64,000 nucleotides of DNA from Lepidostoma basale (Eukaryota; Arthropoda; Insecta; Trichoptera; Lepidostomatidae). Of the stretch, positions 1 to 9,431 are shown in pieces. The notes below the pieces were generated by a model that ran no database searches, had not been told where the DNA came from, and was given only the letters and a program-made list of their open reading frames with translations. The stretch is from positions 186,001 to 250,000 of the forward strand of contig JAHDVF020001363.1 of assembly GCA_022606425.2 (NCBI GenBank), read 5' to 3'. The position numbers and the translations under genes were made by a program. The first letter of the stretch is position 1; the number at the start of each line of letters is the position of its first letter.

Positions 1-25
1 ATCAATCTCAACGGAAGAAGAGTTA

Positions 26-184
<159 letters not shown>

Positions 185-239
185 TTATGATTAATTTGTT
201 GGCTTTGATTAAATCTATACATGGACAAGTGTATGAAAG

Positions 240-346
240 GACTGAAAGATGGGAGCTGTGCACAATGGTATTCTTATACCAAACCCTTATGTGTGAAAGA
301 GAAACATTGAACTGGCAAAAGAAGGATGAAAGTAAAATAAACTCAG
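240..346 (+). mobile_element. LINE-A internal fragment
   Basis: A short degenerate piece of LINE-A lies in the last visible ILF2 intron. It resembles the segment that reads AVHNGVLLPTLMYGSEAWNW followed by QKKDESRINAVEM in better copies; here it is CTMVF and then LNWQKKDESKIN. It has no 3' end and runs directly into the L2-like LINE at about 350. Confidence 0.6.
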
Positions 347-349
347 AAT

Positions 350-1225
350 ATATATAGAACATGAGCTACAAGACAAACTTAAACTAAATCCATCAAAAAC
401 GGAATTTCTCTGGACTGCTTCCGCAAAGCGTCAACATCTTATCGATCATTCTTCAATTTCAGCAGCTGACAATGATATCGTTCCCAAAAACTCCACAAAG
501 CTTCTTGGTGTTTATCTTGACGCAAATCTGTCTCTAAAATCCCAAATTAATAACACGGTCAGCGCTAGTTTCTTCCACCTAAGACAATTAAAATCCGTCA
601 AAAGGAGTATTCCCCACGACACTTTCAAAACTCTTGTAAATTCCTTCATTGTGTCACGACTTGACTATTGTAATGGAATTTATGCAAACATTCCAAAACA
701 ACAAATAAACAAACTTCAATCTGCGTTCAATGCAGCAGCAAGACTCATTAAAGGCATTCCAAAACGGTCCCATATAACACAACATCTCAAAGAACTTCAC
801 TGGCTTAAGAGTCCGGAAAGAATCCAGTATAAACTCTGCTGGACAGTCTTCAAAGCGCTACATGGAATGGCACCAAGTTATATATCTGAGCTCTGTATAA
901 CGGACAGCCTAAATTCAAGGAAATCCACACTTCGCTCGGTGAACTCCTCGGTAATAGGAAGATTAGTTGAGCCGAAGCGTTGCCCCAGTACAAATTTCAG
1001 GGATCGAGCGTTTGCGGTAGCCGGTCCATCAGCTTGGAACAATCTCCCTTCACACCTCAGATGCATAAATGATCCGACAGATTTCAGATCTAAGCTGAAA
1101 ACCCATCAATCAGATGCAGCGTTCACATTTATATTTAAAACATGTCTTAATGCGCCCTTGAGGTGATTACATCACAAAAACAGCGCTTTAAAAGTTAGCA
1201 TATTATTATTATTATTATTATTAAA
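350..1225 (+). mobile_element. L2/CR1-like LINE, 5'-truncated, with (ATT)n tail
   Basis: One uninterrupted frame runs from about 360 to the stop at 1164-1166. It covers the region after the RT palm and the thumb/C-terminal part, with the hallmark blocks SRLDYCNGIYANIP, LQSAFNAAARLI, LKELHWL, FKALHGMAPSYI and AGPSAWNNLPSHLR typical of L2/CR1-group elements. A short 3'UTR (ATTACATCACAAAAA) leads to an ATT-repeat tail at 1198-1223. The catalytic RT motifs are absent, so the copy is dead, but the open frame suggests a recent insertion. It sits in the ILF2 intron, antisense to the gene. A second copy is at 13430-13755. Confidence 0.85.
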
Positions 1226-1246
1226 GATCACGATAAACACACGCAC

Positions 1247-1339
1247 CTTGATGGAAGAATGATGAGCGTTCTCCTCGAACCACATTGTGTGACCGATGGC
1301 GCTCGCGTGGCCACGCAGCACCTCGTAGGGCAGATGAAC
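1247..1339 (-). CDS. ILF2: ILF2/NF45 exon 5
   Basis: A 93-nt minus-strand exon of 31 codons, phase 0 at both ends, with acceptor TTTATAG|GTTCAT and donor ATCAAG|GTGCGT. It encodes VHLPYEVLRGHASAIGHTMW then FEENAHHSSIK. The WFEENA block is an NF45/NF90 DZF-domain signature. It joins in frame to exon 4 (KLKPD|VHLP) and exon 6 (SSIK|VLVR). Confidence 0.93.
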
Positions 1340-1389
1340 CTATAAAACAATGATTAATTAAACAATATTTTATGAATTGAAGAATATGG

Positions 1390-2320
1390 GAACAGTGCAT
1401 GACACGCCGTATGAATGTAAAGGCTAGAGAAGCTTGTCAGGATGGAAGAGTGTGGCGGTCCACCGTCTCTGCCTATTGTGTTAGAAGCGACAGTGCAGGA
1501 CACGCTGTATGAATGTGAAGGCTAGAGAAGCGTGTCAGGATGGAAGAGTGTGGCGGTCCATCGTCTCTGCCTATTGTGTTAGAAGCGACAGTGCACGGCA
1601 CGCTGTATGAATGTGAAGGCTAGAAAAGCGTGTCAGGATGGAAGAGTGTGGCGGTCCATTGTCTCTGCCTATTGTGTTAGAAGCGACAGTGCACGATAGC
1701 TGTATGAATGTGAAGACTAGAGAAGCGTGTCAGGATGGAAGAGTGTGGCAGTCCACCGTCTCTGCCTATTGTGTTAGAAGCCAGTGCATGATAGCTGTAT
1801 GAATGTGAAGGCTAGAGAAGTGTGTCAGGATGGAAGAGTGCGGCGGTCCACCGTCTCTGCCTATTGTGTTAGAAGCGACAGTGCACGACACGCTGTATGA
1901 ATGTGAAGGCTAGAGAAGCGTGTCAGGATGGAAGAGTGTGGCGGTCCATCGTCTCTGCCTATTGTGTTAGAAGCGACAGTGCACGGCACGCTGTATGAAT
2001 GTGAAGGCTAGAAAAGCGTGTCAGGATGGAAGAGTGTGGCGGTCCATTGTCTCTGCCTATTGTGTTAGAAGCGACAGTGCACGATAGCTGTATGAATGTG
2101 AAGACTAGAGAAGCGTGTCAGGATGGAAGAGTGTGGCAGTCCACCGTCTCTGCCTATTGTGTTAGAAGCCAGTGCATGATAGCTGTATGAATGTGAAGGC
2201 TAGAGAAGTGTGTCAGGATGGAAGAGTGCGGCGGTCCACCGTCTCTGCCTATTGTGTTAGAAGCGACAGTGCACGACACGCTGTATGAATGTGAAGGCTA
2301 GAGAAGCGTGTCAGGATGGA
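1390..2320 (+). repeat. sat97 array 1, filling ILF2 intron 4
   Basis: About 9.5 monomers of 96-98 bp; each carries TGTATGAATGTGAAGGCTAG, CAGGATGGAAGAGTGTGGCG and TCTCTGCCTATTGTGTTAGA. A block of four monomers repeats as a 388-bp higher-order unit: the variant GCCAGTGCATGATAGCTG recurs at 1780 and 2168. The array ends at 2320, only seven intron bases before exon 4 (first base 2328), and starts about 50 bases from exon 5. The intron is therefore more than 90% satellite. The monomer is homologous to the 3' end of LINE-C. Confidence 0.95.
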
Positions 2321-2327
2321 TACTCAC

Positions 2328-2498
2328 ATCAGGTTTGAGCTTCCTCAGGTTCTGGTTGACCGTGGAGACGAGGACGCGGACAGTGGCCTCTCCGTGTGTG
2401 ATGCTGAACTTGCCTCCATTGACCGTGACAGTCACCTCGGCGGCCGTCTCTCCCTTCGGCAGCTCACGCAGCACCAGGGCCTTCAACTCTTCAGTCAC
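2328..2498 (-). CDS. ILF2: ILF2/NF45 exon 4
   Basis: A 171-nt exon (57 codons, phase 0/0), with acceptor CTGCAG|GTGACT and donor CCTGAT|GTGAGT. It encodes VTEELKALVLRELPKG, then EVTVTVNGGKFSITHGEATV, then RVLVSTVNQNLRKLKPD. The LVSTVNQNLRKL block corresponds to human NF45 LITTVPPNLRKL in the DZF domain. The donor keeps GTGAGT, although satellite begins at the eighth intron base. Confidence 0.95.
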
Positions 2499-2561
2499 CT
2501 GCAGACGACAACAATAGAATAACATTATCGAAGTTGAGGAACAAAAAGAACTTTCAAAAGT

Positions 2562-2690
2562 AACTAAACATCACGCCATTTCTCCGCAGTGGTAGTCAGA
2601 GAGGATGTACTGCCATAGTGTTCTATCCTGACATACATCCGGAGCTTCCTCTACATTCATACATCGTTACATGCACACTCGTCGAGTTTT
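2562..2690 (-). mobile_element. LINE-C/B 3' end fragment
   Basis: Reverse complement of a LINE 3' end. ACATCACGCCATTTCTCCGC at 2569 is the terminal GGCGTGATGT plus hairpin with a UGCG loop in sense. The inverted CAGGATAGAACACTATGGCA block and the conserved TGTATGAATG block follow. It lies in ILF2 intron 3, in the same orientation as the gene, and is truncated at its 5' side near 2690. Confidence 0.7.
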
Positions 2691-2790
2691 CGATTCGTTG
2701 TTTATATTCAAATTGAAACATTTCATTTCCATAGAATATAATAGAACATTTAGAAAACAGATGTTATCATTCGTATTAATTAAATATAAG

Positions 2791-3404
<614 letters not shown>

Positions 3405-3675
3405 CTAAGGAAAAAAGGTCACAAATTAATAAATAAATCATTTACCAAGTATACAAATACCTCGCAACTAGGGTGACCCGTTCTAGGGAGACATTTTTTC
3501 CACTCTATATGATATGATCTCAATATATATGAAATACAAATTAATAGAACAATTCATGAACAAGGGAAACAGAACACATCTCAAAGCGTAATAATTTAAA
3601 ATTAATTGTCTCATACAATATACGAGAAGTGTTTTTTTAAGTACCGTTTTGATATTTAATAAAAAAAACTTCAAC

Positions 3676-4520
3676 TAACTAACTGGAATGGACTGCCACA
3701 CTTTTCTTTCCTGACATATTTCCCTCGCTTCAACATTCATACATCGCGTCATAAATGCACGTCGATTTCTCTGACTCCTCACGTGGCCGACATTCAATAT
3801 TTGATTTATTTGATCGTGACACGTTTTCCTCGGTCTTCCGATTCTATTTCTAGTTCCATTTACATCGTTAACATATACTTTTTTTACCATTCTTTCTTCA
3901 TTCATTCTTTCCATGTGTCCAAACCATCTTAAAGATCCTTTCATTATTTTGTTTATAACACCATCGCTCGCACCGCATTCACTTCTTATATTTTCATTCT
4001 ACACTCTATCATACACAGAGTATCCACACATTCGTTTAAGAGATCTCATTTCTACTGCATTTATTCTACTTTCATCCTTCTTTTGCCAGTTACATGATTC
4101 GCTTCCATACGTAAAGGTCCGTACAAGAATACACTGCTTTTTTAGATAGTGTTTTGTTTGCGATGACAACTTTAAGTGCACCATTCACTCTGTTGCCTGC
4201 CCCAACCCTTCTTTCAATATCCCTCTCCGCTGTAAACATACTACCCAAATACACAAACTCATCTACTTGCTCCAAATTTCAAAGACTGTCATGATTTCTT
4301 CTTTTTCAAAAATCATTACCTTGAACTTATTCGCATTTATCATCAGATCATTTCGCATGCATACCTCATACATACTATTCACCAGGACTTGAAGTTCATG
4401 CTCGTTGTCTGCAAGTAGGACAGCGTCATCCGCATACAATAGACAGCTTACTGACACTCCGCTCATTTTTGCACCTACATCCAACCCTTCCAGCTCATTC
4501 ATACAATTTGAATTTTCATA
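3676..4520 (-). mobile_element. LINE-A copy in ILF2 intron 2
   Basis: Antisense on the plus strand. The 3' side begins at AACTAACTAACTGG, where the terminal hairpin has been deleted. Minus-strand reading gives, in pieces, VNDVNGTRNRIGRPRKTWHD, GSLRWFGHMERMNEERMVKK, FVYLGSMFTAERDIERRVGA and, at the 5' side, LLYADDAVLLADNEHELQVL. YADD is RT motif C. Frameshifts separate the pieces. It is oriented with the ILF2 gene. Confidence 0.88.
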
Positions 4521-4584
4521 TTCAAATAAAGACAAATTCGACTGATTGGTGTTGAAAAGAAAGGGGTAATATTCTGATACTCAC

Positions 4585-4713
4585 GAATGCAGCAAAATCC
4601 CCGGGGACCACTCCGAGGTTCTCCACGACGGTCTCGATCTTGGTGACCAGGTTCAGAACGGCCGCCTGCTCCGCAGGAGTCGGAGTCAGCTCCGCGTGCC
4701 TCTTCAGCAGCGC
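4585..4713 (-). CDS. ILF2: ILF2/NF45 exon 2
   Basis: A 129-nt exon (43 codons, phase 0/0), with acceptor GCGACAG|GCGCTG (weak pyrimidine tract) and donor GCATTC|GTGAGT. It encodes ALLKRHAELTPTPAEQAAVL then NLVTKIETVVENLGVVPGDF then AAF. ALLKRxxxLxPxxAEQ and NLVTKI are conserved in NF45. It joins EFTQ|ALLKR to exon 1 and AAF|QLL to exon 3. Open frame continues upstream of the acceptor (SDFTRQ), but the homology break and exon 1 support the AG used here. Confidence 0.94.
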
Positions 4714-4780
4714 CTGTCGCGTGAAATCCGACATTAGATCGTTAAAACAAACAAATTGCAATACATGATAATTAAATGTA

Positions 4781-4910
4781 TGACGACCTTCGTGGAAGAG
4801 TGGCTACAGCTTTCACTGCGATTCCGAAGGTCCCGGGTTGGATTCCAGGCGATGGCAGTGCGATTGTCACAATGTCTATGCTGCCGCGCTTACGATAAAC
4901 GCATCAACTA
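4781..4910 (+). mobile_element. tRNA-like SINE head
   Basis: GACGACCTTCGTGG, then AAGAGTGGCTACAG and GGTCCCGGGTTGGATTCC. The last is close to the RNA polymerase III B box GGTTCGANTCC, so this looks like a tRNA-derived SINE head. The continuation GGCGATGGCAGTGCGATTGT resembles the 47195-47340 copy. The rest of the interval to 5128 is unique and AT-rich, and I recognise nothing in it. All of it is in ILF2 intron 1. Confidence 0.55.
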
Positions 4911-5127
4911 AGGTTTTTGTCGAAATGGAGTTATTACATTATCTGGTATCAGGAATACGAGATCTACAACTTTCTCAAAGTGACATTTCATGATTTCTTC
5001 ATTTGCTCGGTTTTTCAGTTTTCATAAACGCATTAACTAAGACTTGGAGTGCAGTTTAACTTATCAAGAACGCACTAGCTGTAGTTAGTACAGACTGGTT
5101 TTCTAGCATTCAATAGCTTCTTAGTCA

Positions 5128-6225
5128 TAAATGCACTAACTAACTAACTAACCATCACGCCGTTTCTCCGAAGGGGTAGGCAGAAAGAAGACTGCCACAC
5201 TTTTCTTTCCTGACATATTTCTCTCGCTTCCTCAACATTCATATATCGTGTCATGCACGGGCGTCGATTTCTCTGACTCCTCGCATGCCCGACATTCAAT
5301 ATTTGATTTATTTGATCGTGCCACGTTTTCCTCGGTCTTCCTTTATTTCTGGTTCCATTTACATCATTAACATATAATTTTTTTACCATTCTTTCTTCAT
5401 TCATTCTTTCCATATGTCCAAACCATCTTAATGATCCTTTCATTATTTTGTTCATAACACCATCATTCGCACCGCATTCACCGCATTCGTGCCACGTTTT
5501 TCCTCGGTCTTCCGATTCTATTTCTGGTTCCATTTACATCGTTAACATATATATTTTTACCATTCTTTCATTCTTTCCAAATGTCCAAACCATCTTAATG
5601 ATCCTTTCATCATTTTGTTCATGACACCATCATTCGCACCACATTCAATTATTATATTTGCATTTGACACTCTATCATAGGTATACAGATTTGCCACACA
5701 TTCGTCTTAGAGCTCTCAAATAGATGAAAAGGGTATTATAGCTATCATAGTGATTCTCGTGACATGTGATAGGTAGCTAATCTATCGCCATTCGTCTTGA
5801 ATTCTACACCAGACCAATGACAGTGTGACAATCACACTGCCCTCGGTCTTCCTCTATTTCTGGATCCATTAACATATAATTTTTTTACCATTCTTTCTTC
5901 ATTCATTATTTCCATATGTCCAAACCATCTTAATGATCCTTTCATTATTTTGTTCATGACACCATCATTCGCACCGCATTCACTTCTTATATTTTCATTC
6001 CACACTCTATCATACACAGAATATCCACACATTCGTCTAAGAGATCTCATTTCTACTGCATTTATTCTACTTTCATCCTTCCTTTGCCAGTTCCATGCTT
6101 CGCTTCCATACATAAGGGTCGGTAGAAGAACACCATTGTGCACTGCCATTCTAGCTTTTTTGGATAGGTTTTTGTTTGCGATGACAACTTTAAGTGCACC
6201 ATTCACTTTGTTGCCTATAATATAA
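5128..6225 (-). mobile_element. Composite of three LINE-A fragments around a SINE tail
   Basis: The LINE-A 3' end starts at TAACTAACTAACTAACCATC (about 5132) and reads antisense to about 5490. A second, internally joined LINE-A piece runs to about 5700. A SINE-like segment (5728-5850, GATAGGTAGCTAATCTATCG) follows, then a third LINE-A piece to 6215. The region 5597-5861 recurs almost unchanged at 30945-31215. Bases 6226-6424 are a short non-LINE stretch with an AT-rich repeat and no gene that I can see. Confidence 0.8.
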
Positions 6226-6424
6226 TAATAATTATATATGTGTATTTGCAATCAAGGGGGACCCAGACCACATTTAAGCTACGCTACTCTCCCTCGATGT
6301 CCCGCCGTACACACAGCAATACAACAGCAAAAGAAAATACACAATCGATACATAAATAACATATGTTAGAGGAAGAATAAAAAAGAAATAATGCACCGCA
6401 GGAGGCACAGTGAATGTCTTGTCT

Positions 6425-7612
6425 TTTTCATTTATTTATTTCAAACATATCTAAAGCATTACAGAATTTTTTTCCAATACACTAAAGATACAAGTTAGAG
6501 ATACACAATGACAAGTAATACATAATAGATTAATAGAAAGAGCGAGAAACATAAGATGCATGACAAATTAATACAATAAATATACCATACAATTATAATA
6601 CAGATAGTACTTCCCTCAGATGAGACAAACTATCACAAAATATGTCAAACTCCGAGGTGATACGATTAAGCAAAGATATTGCTCTACCTACCGGCATAAC
6701 CATTGCCAGGTTGGTTCTGCATCGTGGGAGATAAATCAATCTATGGCCCCTTTGTCGAAGATAATTATCAGGGACGAACAGACCTGCATCACTCAGGATT
6801 TCTGAGTTGTGTATACAACCGCCTATCAGTGGAAAGAAATGGACACCCAAGTGAATGTCGCGTCTCCTCTCGAGTGACTGGTAGCCTAGCATCCCTAGCA
6901 AGAAATCAGTTGGAAAGAGCCACGGGTAATATCCATACTCCCTAAGATAGAGGTCTTCTTCTTCTTCTTTTTGTCCTGTCACACCTCCGTGGTGCATAGG
7001 GCCTCAAGGAATCTTCTCCACCCGACTCTATCGCATGCCTGATGCTTAACATCATCCCAAGTGAGGGCTGCTGCCTTAACCTCGTCCTGCAGGGTTCTTC
7101 TCCAGGTGGCTCTAGATCTGCCTCGCTTTCTCTTTCCCCCCATAGGGGACCAGTCTAGTGCGCCCTGAGCGATGCAGGCTGGGTTCCGTCTCAGAGTGTG
7201 ACCGATCCACTGCCATTTGTGCCTAGCGACTTGTTCTCTAATTGGCTTTTCGCCTGCTATGGTCCAGAGAACTTTTCGCCTGCTATGGTCCAGAAGATAG
7301 AGGTATCGCAGAAATTTTTTCTGCACCCTCTCCACCATCAGGGAATATCGAACCTCATGCGGCGCCCAGATAATGTAACTAAACTCCAACCGACCTCTCA
7401 CCAGAGAATTATACAGCAGCTTCAGCACCTGAATATTACGAAAGATCTTGGCGTTCCTAATGACAAAACCAAGCATTTTGAGGGAGCTATTACATAGTGA
7501 AGTTATGCGAAGACTAAACGACAAGCGAGCATCGAACAACACCGCTAGATCCATGGACGTCGACGCTCTTTCGAGCTGGGCTTCATCCATTAGATATCTG
7601 AAGTAAATTGTT
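6425..7612 (-). mobile_element. Jockey-like LINE 3' part, split by RTE-K
   Basis: Minus-strand reading from 7612 gives YLMDEAQLERASTSMDLAVL, then FRNIQVLKLLYNSLVRGRLE, then after the nested insert PWLFPTDFLLGMLGYQSLER and DNYLRQRGHRLIYLPRCRTN, ending LSHLREVLSVL. This is the region from after the RT palm to the C-terminus. The missing RT part continues at 8262-8397 beyond another insertion. The 3'UTR reaches ATTTATTTATTTC near 6430, the inverted TAAA-type tail. Confidence 0.8.
6944..7304 (-). mobile_element. RTE-K copy nested in the Jockey-like LINE
   Basis: The target-site duplication AAGATAGAGGT lies at 6944-6954 and 7294-7304. The insert starts with CTTCTTCTTCTTCTTTTT, the inverted (GAA)n tail, followed by the inverted coding end LCTTEV. 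The minus frame carries KPIREQVARHKWQWIGHTLR and LQDEVKAAALTWDD. At its 5' end a segment of about 24 nt (CTTTTCGCCTGCTATGGTCC) is present twice. Removing the insert restores the Jockey-like frame between YLYL and REYGYYPW. Confidence 0.88.
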
Positions 7613-8258
7613 TTAAATTTTAATTGTATCTCAATAGAGACGAAGACGCAAACTGGAAACTGAACATGGATGATCAAGGTGTTTACAGGACTTATGACCT
7701 GTCATTGGTTGGGTTAAGCGCACGCTTTATGTAATTACAACATTCCCCATTCCACCTTTGTTATTTGTGATCATGCATGACAATTTTTTTGGAAGATGTA
7801 TATATACTTCAAAATCCATATTTATCTTCACGTGGCAGTTTCAGTCAGCCATCTATGTAGATTTGGTTGCACTAGTGAATTTTTTCAAGAATTAACCTAT
7901 ACAACTGACCCACTAACGCCATCTATGGAGAATGATTTTCGGCATTTAGCAAACTACCTTATTAACACAATGTGAAGGCTGTTGACCAACATATTGTTAG
8001 AAGCCGCTAGGAGTATTATTCCATTCTATATGCCAGAGAATTTTGACCAGAATATTTGAAGACCAAATATTTGTGAATGTATACTTATACCTGTATACAA
8101 ATCCTGGATTTACACCAAAGGGTGGTTAATTTAAATTTTAATTGTATCTCAATAGAGACGAAGACGCAAACTGGAAACTGAACATGGATGATCAAGGTGT
8201 TTACAGGACTTATGACCTGTCATTGGTTGGGTTAAGCGCACGCTTTATGTAATTACAA
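7613..8258. mobile_element. Element with 128-bp identical direct terminal repeats
   Basis: Bases 7613-7740 and 8131-8258 appear identical; both contain GTATCTCAATAGAGACGAAG and GTCATTGGTTGGGTTAAGCG. They flank about 390 bp of non-coding sequence ending in a CCTGGATTTACACC hairpin half. The element interrupts the Jockey-like LINE between its RT part (8262-8397) and the remainder (from 7612). Relatives are at 42966-43558, 48361-48680 and 51660-53740, where the terminal unit is inverted instead. Interchangeable direct and inverted terminal repeats recall Penelope-like pLTRs, but no protein is encoded. Confidence 0.65.
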
Positions 8259-8261
8259 ACA

Positions 8262-8397
8262 ATTTGTTATGTTTACTCCATTGCATGATGCTTTGTATAT
8301 CGCGCTGGAGATTCAAGCAGTCTGAACGAGACTGAATTTCACTGAAAATTTTTAAGTCATCAGCAAATAAGTCTTCTCTGGAGTGACTGGTAGCCTA
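8262..8397 (-). mobile_element. Jockey-like LINE RT fragment beside ILF2 exon 1
   Basis: The minus strand reads LGYQSLQRR fused to FADDLKIFSEIQSRSDCLNL and QRDIQSIMQWSKHN. FADD is the RT catalytic motif C. LGYQSL normally lies far downstream of FADD (compare 6870), so the copy has a rearrangement or deletion. Its edge, 8397, is 11 bases from the exon 1 donor. Confidence 0.7.
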
Positions 8398-8408
8398 GAA
8401 AACCGTAC

Positions 8409-8567
8409 CTGTGTGAATTCTGCATCGTCAGCCACTGGGCGGACACGGGGGAAGGCCAGATCGCACAGAGCCAGGTCGAAAGTCGGCCTCGGTGCCGGAC
8501 GAGGCGCGAACGGGTGCCGCGAGCCTCCACGGCGCATGCCGCGGCCACCGCGGGCTCCACGTGTCAT
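8409..8567 (-). CDS. ILF2: ILF2/NF45 exon 1 (first coding exon)
   Basis: NF45 pairs with NF90-type dsRNA-binding proteins through DZF domains and acts in RNA processing and transcription, mainly in the nucleus. This exon encodes MTRGARGGRGMRRGGSRHPF, an RG-rich N-terminus as in other NF45 proteins, then APRPAPRPTFDLALCDLAFP and RVRPVADDAEFTQ. The FDLxLCDLAFPRVRP block matches human FDFYLCEMAFPRVKP. The donor is CACAG|GTACGG. The ATG at 8567-8565 directly follows TTGGCATTTCAG, which looks like a splice acceptor, so a separate 5'UTR exon probably lies further right (not located). The six coding exons total 827 nt, all junctions are in frame, and no internal stop is seen. Confidence 0.92.
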
Positions 8568-8599
8568 CTGAAATGCCAAGTCAAGCATACATACACCGG

Positions 8600-9405
8600 C
8601 CAACTAACTAACGCACCATTTCAACGGATTGATAGGCAGAAATTATGGAACACCATTCCGCTCTGTCCTGACATACCTCAAACATCCCCTACATTCATAC
8701 ATTGTAACATACAACTTAGTAACTAACTAACTAACTAACCATCACGCCGTCTCCCCGAAGGGGTAGGCAGAAAGAATGGACTGCCACACCTTTCTTTCCT
8801 GACATATTTCTCTCGCTTCCTCAACATTCATACATCGTGTCATGCACGCGCGTCGATTTCTCTGACTCCTCACATGCCGACATTCAATATTTGATTTATT
8901 TGATCGTGCCACGTTTTCCTTGGTCTTCCTCTATTTCTGGTACCATTTACATCATTAACATATAATTTTTACCATTCTTTCTTCATTCATTCTTTCCATA
9001 TGTCCAAACCATCTTAATGATCCTTTCATTATTTTGTTCATGACACCATCATTCGCACCGCATTCACTTCTTATATTTTCATTCGACACTCTATCATACA
9101 CAGAATATCCACACATTCGTCTAAGAGATCTCATTTCTACTGCATTATTCTACTTTCATCCTTCCTTTGCCAGTTCCATGCTTCGCTTCCATACATAAGG
9201 GTCGGTAGAAGAACACCATTGTGTACTGCCATTCTAGCTTTTTTGGATAGGTTTTTGTTTGCGATGACAACTTTAAGTGCACCATTCACTTTGTTGCCTG
9301 CCCCAACCCTTCTTTCAATATCCCTCTCCACTCTCCCATCTCTTGTAAACATACTACCTAAATACACAAACTCAACTACTTGCTCCAAGTTTTCACCATT
9401 CACAA
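8600..9405 (-). mobile_element. LINE-B remnant plus LINE-A copy
   Basis: 8600-8700 is a degenerate inverted LINE-B 3' end (ATTCCGCTCTGTCCTGACAT). From 8705, TAACTAACTAACTAACTAAC and CATCACGCCG begin a LINE-A copy on the minus strand. It reads NVEEAREICQ, RGRPRKTWHDQ, MKGSLRWFGHMERM, SYNA-type frameshifts, and finally FVYLGSMFTRDGRVERDIER with GENLEQVVE near 9400. It is truncated before the RT motifs. The 3' hairpin has the UUCG loop. Confidence 0.85.
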
Positions 9406-9431
9406 CTTAGTATCTTATTAATTTAGTCATG

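Noticed and set aside
878..1066. Minus-strand 62-codon frame in the L2-like LINE
   Set aside because: It lies opposite the conserved LINE coding frame.
8341..8370. A second hammerhead core (CTGATGA on the minus strand)
   Set aside because: It is the codon context of the RT motif FADDL in the Jockey-like LINE, with no stem II or GAAA partner.
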